The notes under the pieces are model-generated. The model saw nothing but the letters and a program-made list of their open reading frames with translations, was not told the DNA's origin and did not search any database. The position numbers and the translations under genes were made by a program. Positions 1 to 5,382 of a stretch of DNA of 5,382 nt are shown in pieces; within the stretch, counting starts at the first letter, position 1; each line of letters starts with the position of its first letter. The stretch is from Gemmataceae bacterium (GTDB lineage: Bacteria; Planctomycetota; Planctomycetia; Gemmatales; Gemmataceae), in the NCBI GenBank assembly GCA_947474875.1, contig CANJKY010000325.1, forward strand, positions 1 through 5,382, given 5' to 3'.

Positions 1-299
1 CGCTGGCGAACCACGTGCCGAAGGAGTACCGGCTGAGCGAGCGGCGGCCGGACCAGACCCGCAACACGCTCGCCCTGATCTCGTCGGCCGATCTGAAGGC
101 GTGGGAGGTGAAGAAGGATCTGCTGACGGATTTGGACCCGGCGACGGTCGGGTTCCAGTACGCCGACTGGCTGTTCGACGGCGACGACATCATCGCCGCC
201 GTCCGCACCGCTTTCCCGGAGGCCGACGGCACCAAGGCGCACACCGCGCACGATGCCAACTGGCTCACCTTCCACCGGTTCGAGGGGTTCCGGGAGTGA
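1..299 (+). CDS. Sialidase-like (BNR/Asp-box type) protein, C-terminal fragment
   Basis: This is the 3' end of a gene that begins before the window. The frame is open from base 3, giving 98 visible codons and a TGA stop at 297-299. The GTG at base 15 is probably internal, because the frame continues upstream of it as L-A-N-H. The visible protein contains 'RNTLALISSADLKAWEV', then 'GFQYADWLFDGDDIIAAVRTAF', and ends in 'AHDANWLTFHRFEGFRE'. From memory, this matches the last propeller blade of planctomycete exo-alpha-sialidase-like proteins, whose C-termini read roughly 'FQYVDW.FDGDDI...RTA...HDAN.LTFHR...FR'. Such proteins are usually predicted to be exported glycan-active hydrolases, but many in this phylum are uncharacterised. 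The catalytic residues would lie in the missing part, so activity cannot be judged. It is convergent with the anti-sigma gene, 114 bases away. The family call is recognition by eye and moderately sure. Confidence 0.62.
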   Translation, partial: LANHVPKEYRLSERRPDQTRNTLALISSADLKAWEVKKDLLTDLDPATVGFQYADWLFDGDDIIAAVRTAFPEADGTKAHTAHDANWLTFHRFEGFRE

Positions 300-413
300 G
301 GCGGGCGGGACGGCCTCTGGCACATGCGGGGGGTTCACACCCTCGAAGCCCTGCGGCGGTCAACGGGATGTGGGTGACGGGGGGGGCGAACCGCAGCGAG
401 GACTCGGGCCGCC
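300..413. other. Convergent intergenic gap with G-runs
   Basis: This is non-coding sequence between the stop of the sialidase-like gene and the stop of the anti-sigma gene. It contains a run of six G at 328-333 and a run of eight G at 379-386. The only local hairpins I can draw have 4-5 bp stems, for example GGGT/ACCC around 331-342. No convincing terminator or small gene is visible. Confidence 0.6.
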
Positions 414-677
414 TCATTCGGCCGCCGCTTCCCCGCGGAGGGCGTGACGGATTCGCTCCCGGGCGTCTTCGGTCAGCGTCCGGGCGTCCGGCTGGTCGTC
501 GCCCTCGGCGGCGAGCAACTCACCCGCCACCCGATTCACTTCGGCCAACTGGTCGCGGTACCGCCGGCAGCCGGGGCACAGCAGGCGGTGGAACCCGACG
601 GCCAACTCCTGGAGGGCGGGGAGTCGCTGGTCCAGTTCCCGCGACGTCAGTTCGGCCGCCCGGTGGCACGAGATCAC
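414..677 (-). CDS. Small zinc-binding anti-sigma factor (zf-HC2/ZAS-like)
   Basis: This 87-residue soluble protein is predicted to bind and hold inactive the ECF sigma factor encoded just upstream. The chosen start is GTG at 677-675, giving 'VISCHRAAELTSRELDQ'. This opening is typical of planctomycete anti-sigma proteins, and its GTGA overlaps the sigma stop codon, which implies translational coupling. An in-frame ATG at 776 exists but would overlap the sigma gene by about 100 bases and add an unrelated arginine/proline-rich leader. The zinc anti-sigma signature is complete: H30-x3-C34-x2-C37, with C4 as a plausible fourth ligand. These are the only cysteines in the protein. No transmembrane segment follows, unlike membrane-tethered anti-sigma factors. 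The C-terminal half is acidic and probably helical. Redox or metal sensing, as in RsrA/ChrR-type ZAS proteins, is possible but inferred. A weak GGAAGG lies about 12 bases before the start. Confidence 0.8.
   Translation of the reverse strand: MISCHRAAELTSRELDQRLPALQELAVGFHRLLCPGCRRYRDQLAEVNRVAGELLAAEGDDQPDARTLTEDARERIRHALRGEAAAE
674..677 (-). promoter_or_regulatory. GTGA stop/start overlap (translational coupling site)
   Basis: Read on the minus strand, these four bases are GTGA. The GTG starts the anti-sigma gene and the TGA ends the sigma gene. Such overlaps usually let terminating ribosomes restart on the next gene, keeping sigma and anti-sigma in fixed ratio. The overlap itself is seen directly; its effect is inferred. 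Confidence 0.75.
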
Positions 678-1297
678 GGTGCGTTCCGTCCTTCCGGTTC
701 GGGGTGGGCCTGGCCGTACCAGTTCTCGGTCAGGCACCGCCACAGCCGCAAGCGGGCCCGGTGGAGCATCACCCACAGGTTATTCGCGGTGACGCCGGCG
801 GTCTCGCACACCTCGGCCGTCGGCCTGTCTTCCAGGTGCCACAGGAAGAACACGTCCCGCAGGCGGGCGGGCAACTTGTCCGAGCACCCGCGGACGGCGG
901 CCCAGAATTCCTCCCGCTCCAGGTCCGCACCCGGGGTCGGGTCGGGCCACGTCTTCGGACTCTTCCGCCACTCGCCCAGCCGGGTGAACTGCCCGTCCAC
1001 CCACTCGTCCGCGCCCTCCGGCTGCTGGGTGGTGCGCTCCCTCACCGCCCGCCGCAGCCAGTCGATCACCTTCCGCTTGAGGATGGCCGTCAGCCAGCTC
1101 CGCTCCCGGGCGTTGCCGGCGAACCCCGCCCGCCCCCGCCACGCCGCCAGCAGTGTCTCCTGCACCAGATCTTCCGCCACCTCCCGCCGGCCGACGCGGG
1201 CGAGGGCGAAGCGGAACAGGTAGTCGCCGTGCCGGTCCACCCACAGGTGCGGGTCGGTCGGCGGGTCGTCCAGGTGAGGGGTCGGCGGGAGTGTCAT
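674..1297 (-). CDS. ECF-type RNA polymerase sigma-70 family factor
   Basis: This 207-residue extracytoplasmic-function sigma factor directs RNA polymerase to a specific promoter set. Region 2 spans about residues 18-85: 'WVDRHGDYLFRFALARV' leads into the core-binding 'AEDLVQETLLAAW' (41-53), then the promoter-melting and -10-recognition part ending 'SWLTAILKRKVIDWLRR'. A linker of about 45 residues with 'GEWRKSPKTWPDP' follows. Region 4 spans about 130-190 and includes 'LPARLRDVFFLWHLED' and the helix-turn-helix 'TAEVCETAGVTANNLWVMLHRARLRL'. The W-rich linker and the ending 'LWVMLHRARLRLWRCLTENWY' resemble the sigma subgroup I know as TIGR02943, whose members are often followed by a tiny zinc anti-sigma gene, as here. 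The start is ATG at 1297-1295, preceded by a weak AGGGA with a 6-base spacer. The stop TGA overlaps the GTG start of the anti-sigma gene. The family call is firm, the subgroup is from memory, and the target regulon is unknown. Confidence 0.93.
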   Translation of the reverse strand: MTLPPTPHLDDPPTDPHLWVDRHGDYLFRFALARVGRREVAEDLVQETLLAAWRGRAGFAGNARERSWLTAILKRKVIDWLRRAVRERTTQQPEGADEWVDGQFTRLGEWRKSPKTWPDPTPGADLEREEFWAAVRGCSDKLPARLRDVFFLWHLEDRPTAEVCETAGVTANNLWVMLHRARLRLWRCLTENWYGQAHPEPEGRNAP

Positions 1298-1303
1298 CCG
1301 GTG

Positions 1304-1308
1304 TCCCT
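1304..1308 (-). promoter_or_regulatory. Weak ribosome binding site of the sigma gene
   Basis: On the minus strand AGGGA lies 6 bases before the ATG at 1297. It is a partial Shine-Dalgarno match at normal spacing and supports that start. It sits just 3' of the hairpin at 1314-1350. Confidence 0.45.
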
Positions 1309-1313
1309 GCGGG

Positions 1314-1350
1314 AACGGGGCGGGGCCGTGTTAGACGCCCCGCCCCCGTT
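1314..1350 (-). terminator. GC-rich hairpin between propeller and sigma genes
   Basis: The arms AACGGGGCGGGGC (1314-1326) and GCCCCGCCCCCGTT (1337-1350) pair over about 13 bp, with one extra base in the right arm and a 10-base loop. The hairpin lies entirely in the 66-base gap after the propeller stop codon and before the sigma start. No U-tract follows in the minus direction, so it is not a textbook intrinsic terminator. It could be a weak terminator, an attenuator that lowers sigma expression from read-through, an RNA-stabilising 3' end, or a 5'-UTR structure of the sigma mRNA. Confidence 0.5.
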
Positions 1351-1363
1351 CACCTTACACCCG

Positions 1364-2737
1364 TCAGCCGTGTTGCCGGGCGAACCGGCGGGCCAGGCCG
1401 GGCGCGTCCCACGGGCGGTCCGGGTCGCCGTCGCGGGGGTCGAACCCGACGTACACCCGGTCGCGGTCGTGTTCGCCGCCCCGGCCGGCGGTTGACACCA
1501 CCTCCACCCCTTGCGGGTGGGCGTTCGCCGGCACGTCCGAAGTCGAGAACACGACCGGGGCGACCGGCTCGCTCAGGGTGCCGTCGCGGGCCACATTCAG
1601 GGTGTGCAACTGGTTCCCCTGCGGGAACGCCGGGTCGGTGGACTGGGTGACGGCGTACAGGAACCGGCCGGTCGGGTCGAGGGCGATCTCGAACACGTTC
1701 GCCGCCCCCGGCCCGGTCGCGTTGGTCCGCGGCCCGCCCAGCGCGTACTCCTGCACCTGCACCGGGTGGAGCGGGTCGGCGAGCGAGAACACGCTGACCG
1801 AGTCGGTGGCGGTGTTCGCCACGTACAGCACACGCCCGTCCGCACTCACCACGCACCAGCACGGGGCCGCTCCGGTGTCGGCGGCCGGACCGACGTAGCT
1901 GGTGCGGCCGGTCTCGTCGTAGGTGAACACGCCCACCTGGGCGGACGACGCGAACCCGGTGTACACGATGTTCAGCCGCGGGTGGGCGGCCGCCCCGAGC
2001 AGCACCGGCGCGTCGGTGCCGGCCCCCGCCGGCCCGCCGGGGGCTGCAACGAGCTGGCCGTCCGGCTGAATGCGGAACGTGCTCACCGTGTTCCCGCCGG
2101 CCGTGCCCGACAGGGTGGCCGACTCGACGAACAGGAACCGGTTGTCCGGCGACACCAGCGTCTGCGTCACGAACGTGCCGACCGGGAACGAGACGGTCGA
2201 GTTGGCAATGCGGGTGAGTGTCCCATCCCGGCTGATGGTGAAGGCTGTCACGCTCGGGGTGGTGGTGCCGGGGTTGCCCTGGCCGGCGTCCCCGCGGTTG
2301 GCCACGTACAGGTACCTCCCGGCGATACCGATGCTGTCCGGTTGGTCCCCGCCGCTGGCGAACGTGCCAACCCGCTCCAGGCCACCGTTCCCCCGGATGC
2401 GGAACGCGGTGACCGAATCACTCCCCTGGTTGACGGCGAACAGGAACCGCCCGTCGGCGGAGGCCTGCACCTGCTGGTCGCCGTCGTCCGGGCCGACCAG
2501 TTTGGGCACGTTCAACTGGCCGGTGCCGCCGGTGGCGAACTTGCCGATCCGGGTCAGTTCGCCGGTGCGGGCGTCGCGGCGGTAGGCGAGGACGGCGTTC
2601 TGCCCCTCCCGCGGGTCATTCGTCTCGGTGTACACGACGGTCGGGGGTTGGTCGAATCGGTCGAACGGGTTGGCGGAGGGCACCGCTCGTTCGTCCAGCG
2701 ATTCCAAGGCCAGGCGGGTTGAGGTCGTCCCGGTCAT
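1364..2737 (-). CDS. Lactonase/YncE-like seven-bladed beta-propeller protein
   Basis: This complete 457-residue protein has repeated beta-propeller blades of the lactonase (6-phosphogluconolactonase-like, PF10282) type. Blade signatures recur as 'ASADGRFLFAVNQGSDSVTA' (92-111), 'IAGRYLYVANRGD' (138-150), 'SPDNRFLFVES' (196-206), 'SADGRVLYVANTATDSVSVF' (298-317) and 'DPTGRFLYAVTQSTD' (354-368), each followed by a strand such as 'DGTLTRI' or 'DGTLSEP'. The N-terminus 'RLALESLDERAVPSAN' (8-23) matches a motif common at the start of planctomycete surface or exported proteins. There is no classical hydrophobic signal peptide. The C-terminus is a charged tail, 'GGEHDRDRVYVGFDPRDGD...', without an anchor. 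ATG at 2737 has a strong AGGAG 7 bases upstream. True lactonase activity is unproven; many such propellers are non-catalytic or of unknown substrate. It precedes the sigma gene on the same strand. Confidence 0.85.
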   Translation of the reverse strand: MTGTTSTRLALESLDERAVPSANPFDRFDQPPTVVYTETNDPREGQNAVLAYRRDARTGELTRIGKFATGGTGQLNVPKLVGPDDGDQQVQASADGRFLFAVNQGSDSVTAFRIRGNGGLERVGTFASGGDQPDSIGIAGRYLYVANRGDAGQGNPGTTTPSVTAFTISRDGTLTRIANSTVSFPVGTFVTQTLVSPDNRFLFVESATLSGTAGGNTVSTFRIQPDGQLVAAPGGPAGAGTDAPVLLGAAAHPRLNIVYTGFASSAQVGVFTYDETGRTSYVGPAADTGAAPCWCVVSADGRVLYVANTATDSVSVFSLADPLHPVQVQEYALGGPRTNATGPGAANVFEIALDPTGRFLYAVTQSTDPAFPQGNQLHTLNVARDGTLSEPVAPVVFSTSDVPANAHPQGVEVVSTAGRGGEHDRDRVYVGFDPRDGDPDRPWDAPGLARRFARQHG

Positions 2738-2743
2738 GCGACA

Positions 2744-2748
2744 CTCCT
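2744..2748 (-). promoter_or_regulatory. Shine-Dalgarno site of the propeller gene
   Basis: On the minus strand AGGAG stands 6-7 bases before the ATG at 2737-2735. It is the best Shine-Dalgarno match in the window and fixes the start of the propeller gene. Confidence 0.75.
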
Positions 2749-2819
2749 GGGAGGGATGAGAACTCGTCCGGGATTCTCCGTGCCCCGGGCGGTGTCTGTT
2801 GGTCGCACTGACCGGCCCG

Positions 2820-2868
2820 AACTTACACCGCCCCGGCCGATCGTTTCTCCCGCCACCGGCCGTAAGTT
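2820..2868. repeat. Inverted repeat in the divergent intergenic region
   Basis: The 162-base region between the divergently transcribed propeller and peptidase genes carries AACTTAC (2820-2826) and its perfect reverse complement GTAAGTT (2862-2868), 35 bases apart. Inside the dyad, the palindromic CGGCCG occurs twice near the arms (2834-2839 and 2857-2862). The arrangement could be an operator serving both genes, or chance in a short region. No clear -35/-10 promoter pair could be assigned on either strand. The region otherwise holds no gene. Confidence 0.35.
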
Positions 2869-2899
2869 AGGGGGCACCGTTTCCCTGCCCGGTTGCCCC

Positions 2900-4093
2900 A
2901 TGCACCCCATCGACTCGTCCGCCGCCGTCACCCGCCTGATGCGGTTCCTCGCCGTCCCCGGCATCACCGGCGAGGAGAAGCTGATCGCCAAAGAGATCGC
3001 CGCCGCCCTGAAAGAGGCGGGCGTGCCGGCGAAGGCGATCAGGCACGACGACGCCCACACCCGCATCCCGCTGCCCACCCAGACGGGCAACCTGATCGTG
3101 CAACTACCCGGGCAGGGGGCGATGAAGGACGCCCCGCGACGGCTGTTCATGACGCACATGGACACGGTGCCGCTGTGCGCCGGGGCGAAGCCGAAGCTGA
3201 GCGGGAAGAAGATCGTCAACACGGCCGACACCGCCCTCGGCGGGGACAACCGCACCGGGTGTGCCGTGCTGGTCACGCTGGCGGCCGAACTGCTGAAGCA
3301 CAAGCTGCCGCACCCGCCGCTGACGCTGCTGTTCACCGTCCGCGAGGAGTCCGGGCTGTTCGGCGCCCGCCACCTGAACCCGGCCGACCTGGGCGGCGCG
3401 AAGATGGGGTTCAACTTCGACGGCCGGTCCGCCGGGGACGTCATCATCGGGGCGGTCGGTGCGGACCGGTGGGAGGTCGAGATCTTCGGCAAGGCGTCGC
3501 ACGCCGGGGTGGCCCCGGAGCGGGGGATCTCGTCCACCCTCATCCTCGCGCTGGCGCTGGCCGAGGTGCGGAAGGGCGGGTGGTGGGGCAAGGTGTCGAA
3601 GCAACTCGGCGACGGCACGAGCAACGTCGGCCCGATCACCGGCAAGGGCGGCGGGGCGGCCGGCGACGCCACCAACGTGGTGACCGACTACCTGCTGGCG
3701 AAGGGGGAGAGCCGCAGCCACGACCCGCGGGTGTTCAAGGCGATCACCGCCGCGTACAAGGCGGCGTTCGAGTCGGCGGCGGCGGCCGTGACCGACCACG
3801 AGGGCACGCCGGGCAAGGTGAAGTTCCACGCCCGCACCGACTACTACCCGTTCCGGCTGAAGGACACCGCCCCGGCGGTGAAGATGGCGGCGGCGGCGGT
3901 GTCGGCCATCGGCCGCACCCCCAACCTGCGGGTGGCGAACGGCGGGCTGGACGCCAACTGGATGGTCAAGCACGGCATCCCGGTGGTCACGTTCGGGGCC
4001 GGGCAGAACGACATCCACACGGTGAACGAGTGGGTGGACCTGAGCGAGTTCGAGGCCGGCTGCCGGCTGGCAGTGGCGGCGGCCACGGGGTGA
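2900..4093 (+). CDS. M20-family zinc metallopeptidase, peptidase T-like
   Basis: This 397-residue cytosolic aminopeptidase, close in length to peptidase T (about 410), probably releases N-terminal residues from tri- or short peptides. The two-zinc site is intact: H86 in 'MTHMDTV' with catalytic-support D88, bridging D116 in 'LGGDNRTG', catalytic E149 and ligand E150 in 'TVREESGLFGA', D174 in 'FNFDGRSAGD', and H373 in 'AGQNDIHTVNEWVDL'. A dimerisation domain (about 185-300) is inserted and contains the family motif 'GKASHAGVAPERG' (H201). The frame is open back to 2756, but the conserved protein begins at ATG 2900 ('MHPIDSSAAVTRLMRFLAVPGITGEE'); the upstream part looks like non-coding GC-rich sequence. 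No good Shine-Dalgarno site precedes 2900, which is common in planctomycetes. No signal peptide is seen. It is divergent from the propeller gene and convergent with the BBP7 gene, so probably monocistronic. M20 membership is secure; tripeptide specificity is inferred. Confidence 0.92.
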   Translation: MHPIDSSAAVTRLMRFLAVPGITGEEKLIAKEIAAALKEAGVPAKAIRHDDAHTRIPLPTQTGNLIVQLPGQGAMKDAPRRLFMTHMDTVPLCAGAKPKLSGKKIVNTADTALGGDNRTGCAVLVTLAAELLKHKLPHPPLTLLFTVREESGLFGARHLNPADLGGAKMGFNFDGRSAGDVIIGAVGADRWEVEIFGKASHAGVAPERGISSTLILALALAEVRKGGWWGKVSKQLGDGTSNVGPITGKGGGAAGDATNVVTDYLLAKGESRSHDPRVFKAITAAYKAAFESAAAAVTDHEGTPGKVKFHARTDYYPFRLKDTAPAVKMAAAAVSAIGRTPNLRVANGGLDANWMVKHGIPVVTFGAGQNDIHTVNEWVDLSEFEAGCRLAVAAATG

Positions 4094-4110
4094 ACGCCGC
4101 TCGCGGCGTT
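4093..4110. repeat. Short hairpin overlapping the peptidase stop codon
   Basis: AACGCCG (4093-4099) and CGGCGTT (4104-4110) form a perfect 7-bp stem with a 4-base CTCG loop. The hairpin begins on the last base of the TGA stop of the peptidase gene. It may protect the 3' end of the mRNA or assist the terminator that follows 17 bases later. Confidence 0.5.
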
Positions 4111-4127
4111 GCAGCCCGGAACGACGA

Positions 4128-4155
4128 AAGCCCCCGCACTCTCGTGCGGGGGCTT
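4128..4155. terminator. Bidirectional terminator hairpin between convergent genes
   Basis: AAGCCCCCGCAC (4128-4139) and GTGCGGGGGCTT (4144-4155) form a perfect 12-bp stem with a TCTC loop. It is placed 34 bases after the peptidase stop and 19 bases after the BBP7 stop on the other strand. The A-tract/T-tract flanks are short, but the minus-strand exit reads CTTTCGTCGTT, which is moderately T-rich. The strong stem and convergent position support a shared Rho-independent terminator. Confidence 0.75.
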
Positions 4156-4174
4156 CGGCAGGAAGTCGTCAGGC

Positions 4175-5382
4175 TCAGTACCGGATGAGGAACCCGAAGT
4201 TCACCCCGTGGATCCAGAAGTCGTCCACCGGGATGCGGAACGCCGGACTGCCGTTCGGCCCCAGCCCGTAGCTGCCGCTGGTCGGCACCAGGCTCGGGTC
4301 CACCTGGCCGTTGAACAGCCGGCCCGGCCGGGCCACCGCACTCAGGTGGATGAAGTTGTACCCCACCGTGCCGGTCAGCCAGCTGGTGAAGTTGTACCCC
4401 ACCGACCCGTTCACATCGGTCAGGATGGCGAACTGGTCCGCCTTGTACCGGCCGATGTTCGACGCGTTGGCGAACAGCCCGCCGATCGCCTGACTGTTCA
4501 CCCGGTTGATCGGGTTGTCCGCGTTCTGGGTGGTCGGGTCCAGGGCGTAGCTGCTGCCGTCGACGATGACGGTCGAGCTGGTGGACCCGAACGCCACCTT
4601 GCCGGTCGCCCCCACGTACCACCGGCCGGAGCGGAAGTGGCTCTGTAGCCCCACCTGCCCGCCGTTGAACTTGTTCACCACCTGGAACGAGTCCCGCACC
4701 TCGATGCTAGCCGGCGCGCCGACGGTGATGTTGGCGAACGGCAGGGTGCGGCCGGGCAGGGCGGTGGACCGGCTGCTCACCGACAGCGTCTCGTCCAGCT
4801 CCGCGTACCGGTAACCGACCAGCAGGTTCAGCGTCCACGACCGGCAGTTGTCCGGGCACGAGCGGTACACGTTCACCAGCGCGTTCCCCTCCGCCCCCCA
4901 GAAGGTGGTGGTGGCCCGGGACAGCACCTCCCCGCTGATCGCGCTCGGGGACGACGCCAGCAGCACGCCCTGCCCGCCGGTGGCGGTGCTGATGAACGGG
5001 CGGGCGATGAGCGGGATGCCCTGGTCGCTCGACCGCAGGTACGCGGTGTTCGACACCGGGGCGAAGTACAGCCCGCCGGCCTCCACCCCCAGCCGGTGGT
5101 CCTGCGGCCGCCACACCCCGCCGTTGATCCGGAACCCGCTGGCGGTGCCCAGGCTCAGGGTGCCCGGCGCGCCGGCCAGGATGGTGGTGGTGGACGCCCC
5201 GATCCGCCCCTGCTCGCCCGGCGTGGCCGACCCGCTGGTGAGCAGCGGGTACCCGGTCGGCTGCGACTTCGGGAACGCGAGCAGGTACTGCCCGTCCACG
5301 TACAGGGTGCTGAGCAAGCTGGCCTGAGCCGGCTCCTCCCACCCGCCCTGCCCCATGATCCCCGGCGGCGGGTACACCGGCC
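4175..5382 (-). CDS. BBP7-family outer membrane beta-barrel protein, 5' end beyond the window
   Basis: About 400 residues of a predicted outer-membrane beta-barrel of the planctomycete BBP7 family (PF07585) are visible. The frame runs through the window edge. The GTG at 5377 is probably internal to a Pro/Gly-rich segment after an unseen signal peptide ('YPPPGIMGQGG'). Counting from that codon, the mature part opens with 'LYVDGQYLLAF' (25-35), comparable to the usual 'W.S.EYLLW' of the family. Alternating strands follow, such as 'GFRINGGVW', 'RLGVEAGGLYFAP', 'WTLNLLVGYRYAELDETL', 'GGQVGLQSHF', 'WYVGATGKVAFG', 'VNGSVGYNFTSWLTGTVGYNFI' and the closing 'FWIHGVNFGFLIRY'. The terminal aromatic Tyr fits the signal read by the BAM assembly machinery. 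A close cysteine pair, 'SCPDNC' (173-178), might form a loop disulfide. Its cellular role in planctomycetes is not established. It ends TGA at 4177-4175, convergent with the peptidase gene. Confidence 0.87.
   Translation of the reverse strand, partial: PVYPPPGIMGQGGWEEPAQASLLSTLYVDGQYLLAFPKSQPTGYPLLTSGSATPGEQGRIGASTTTILAGAPGTLSLGTASGFRINGGVWRPQDHRLGVEAGGLYFAPVSNTAYLRSSDQGIPLIARPFISTATGGQGVLLASSPSAISGEVLSRATTTFWGAEGNALVNVYRSCPDNCRSWTLNLLVGYRYAELDETLSVSSRSTALPGRTLPFANITVGAPASIEVRDSFQVVNKFNGGQVGLQSHFRSGRWYVGATGKVAFGSTSSTVIVDGSSYALDPTTQNADNPINRVNSQAIGGLFANASNIGRYKADQFAILTDVNGSVGYNFTSWLTGTVGYNFIHLSAVARPGRLFNGQVDPSLVPTSGSYGLGPNGSPAFRIPVDDFWIHGVNFGFLIRY

Noticed and set aside
379..386. Run of eight G as a phase-variation tract
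   Set aside because: It lies in non-coding sequence between two convergent stop codons, so slippage would not switch any gene, and such runs are expected at this base composition.
678..776. N-terminal extension of the anti-sigma gene to the ATG at 776
   Set aside because: It would overlap the sigma gene by about 100 bases and add an Arg/Pro-rich leader. The GTG at 677 gives the typical 'ISC' start and a clean GTGA overlap.
1335..1354. ECF-like promoter upstream of the sigma gene (minus-strand TGAAC then GTCTAA)
   Set aside because: The two elements are separated by only about 11 bases instead of the usual 16-17, and both overlap the GC hairpin and its loop. The match is too weak to call an autoregulatory promoter.
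101..1495. Long open frame on the plus strand across the sigma and anti-sigma genes
   Set aside because: Its translation is a low-complexity Arg/Gly/Pro/His-rich string and it lies antisense to two genes with clear family signatures. Long spurious frames are expected at this GC content.
1511..2722. Open frame on the plus strand antisense to the propeller gene
   Set aside because: The translation is rich in Arg, Gly, Val and His with no domain pattern. The opposite strand has clear propeller repeats and a strong ribosome binding site.
2734..4018. Minus-strand open frames opposite the peptidase gene
   Set aside because: They show no recognisable motif and sit antisense to a complete, motif-rich M20 peptidase.
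2893..4188. Second open frame on the plus strand within the peptidase gene
   Set aside because: It is an out-of-frame reading of the M20 gene, dominated by Arg/Gly/Pro/His. The peptidase frame holds all the metal-binding motifs.

Overview
The window looks like chromosomal DNA from a planctomycete, most likely Gemmataceae (a Gemmata-like genus). The evidence is very high GC with strong third-position G/C, a BBP7-type outer-membrane beta-barrel protein, a beta-propeller protein opening with the planctomycete N-terminal motif 'LALESLDERAVPSA', and an ECF sigma factor paired with a very short 'ISC...' zinc anti-sigma protein. The taxonomic call is inference from protein style.

Layout, left to right. 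(1) Bases 1-299, + strand: the C-terminal end of a sialidase-like (BNR/Asp-box type) protein that starts before the window. (2) Bases 300-413: a short non-coding gap between convergent genes, with G-runs and no convincing terminator. (3) Bases 414-677 and 674-1297, - strand: a two-gene unit of an ECF sigma factor followed by a small HxxxCxxC zinc-binding anti-sigma factor, joined by a 4-base GTGA stop/start overlap. (4) Bases 1364-2737, - strand: a lactonase/YncE-type seven-bladed beta-propeller protein. It lies 66 bases upstream of the sigma gene, and that gap holds a strong GC-rich hairpin. (5) Bases 2738-2899: a divergent intergenic region with a perfect 7-base inverted repeat. (6) Bases 2900-4093, + strand: a complete M20-family metallopeptidase resembling peptidase T. 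(7) Bases 4094-4174: a convergent gap with two tandem perfect hairpins, the second being a good candidate bidirectional terminator. (8) Bases 4175-5382, - strand: a BBP7-family outer-membrane beta-barrel protein whose N-terminus lies beyond the window.

The sigma factor and anti-sigma factor clearly work as a regulatory pair. The propeller protein shares their strand and could be co-transcribed or be part of the regulon, but the hairpin between them argues for at least partial separation. The peptidase and the BBP7 protein look like independent single genes (cytosolic peptide turnover and cell-envelope structure). I see no mobile element, CRISPR array, tRNA or rRNA, and nothing that amounts to a clearly new multi-gene system. 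The most interesting points are the compact sigma/anti-sigma pair and its possible link to the propeller gene.
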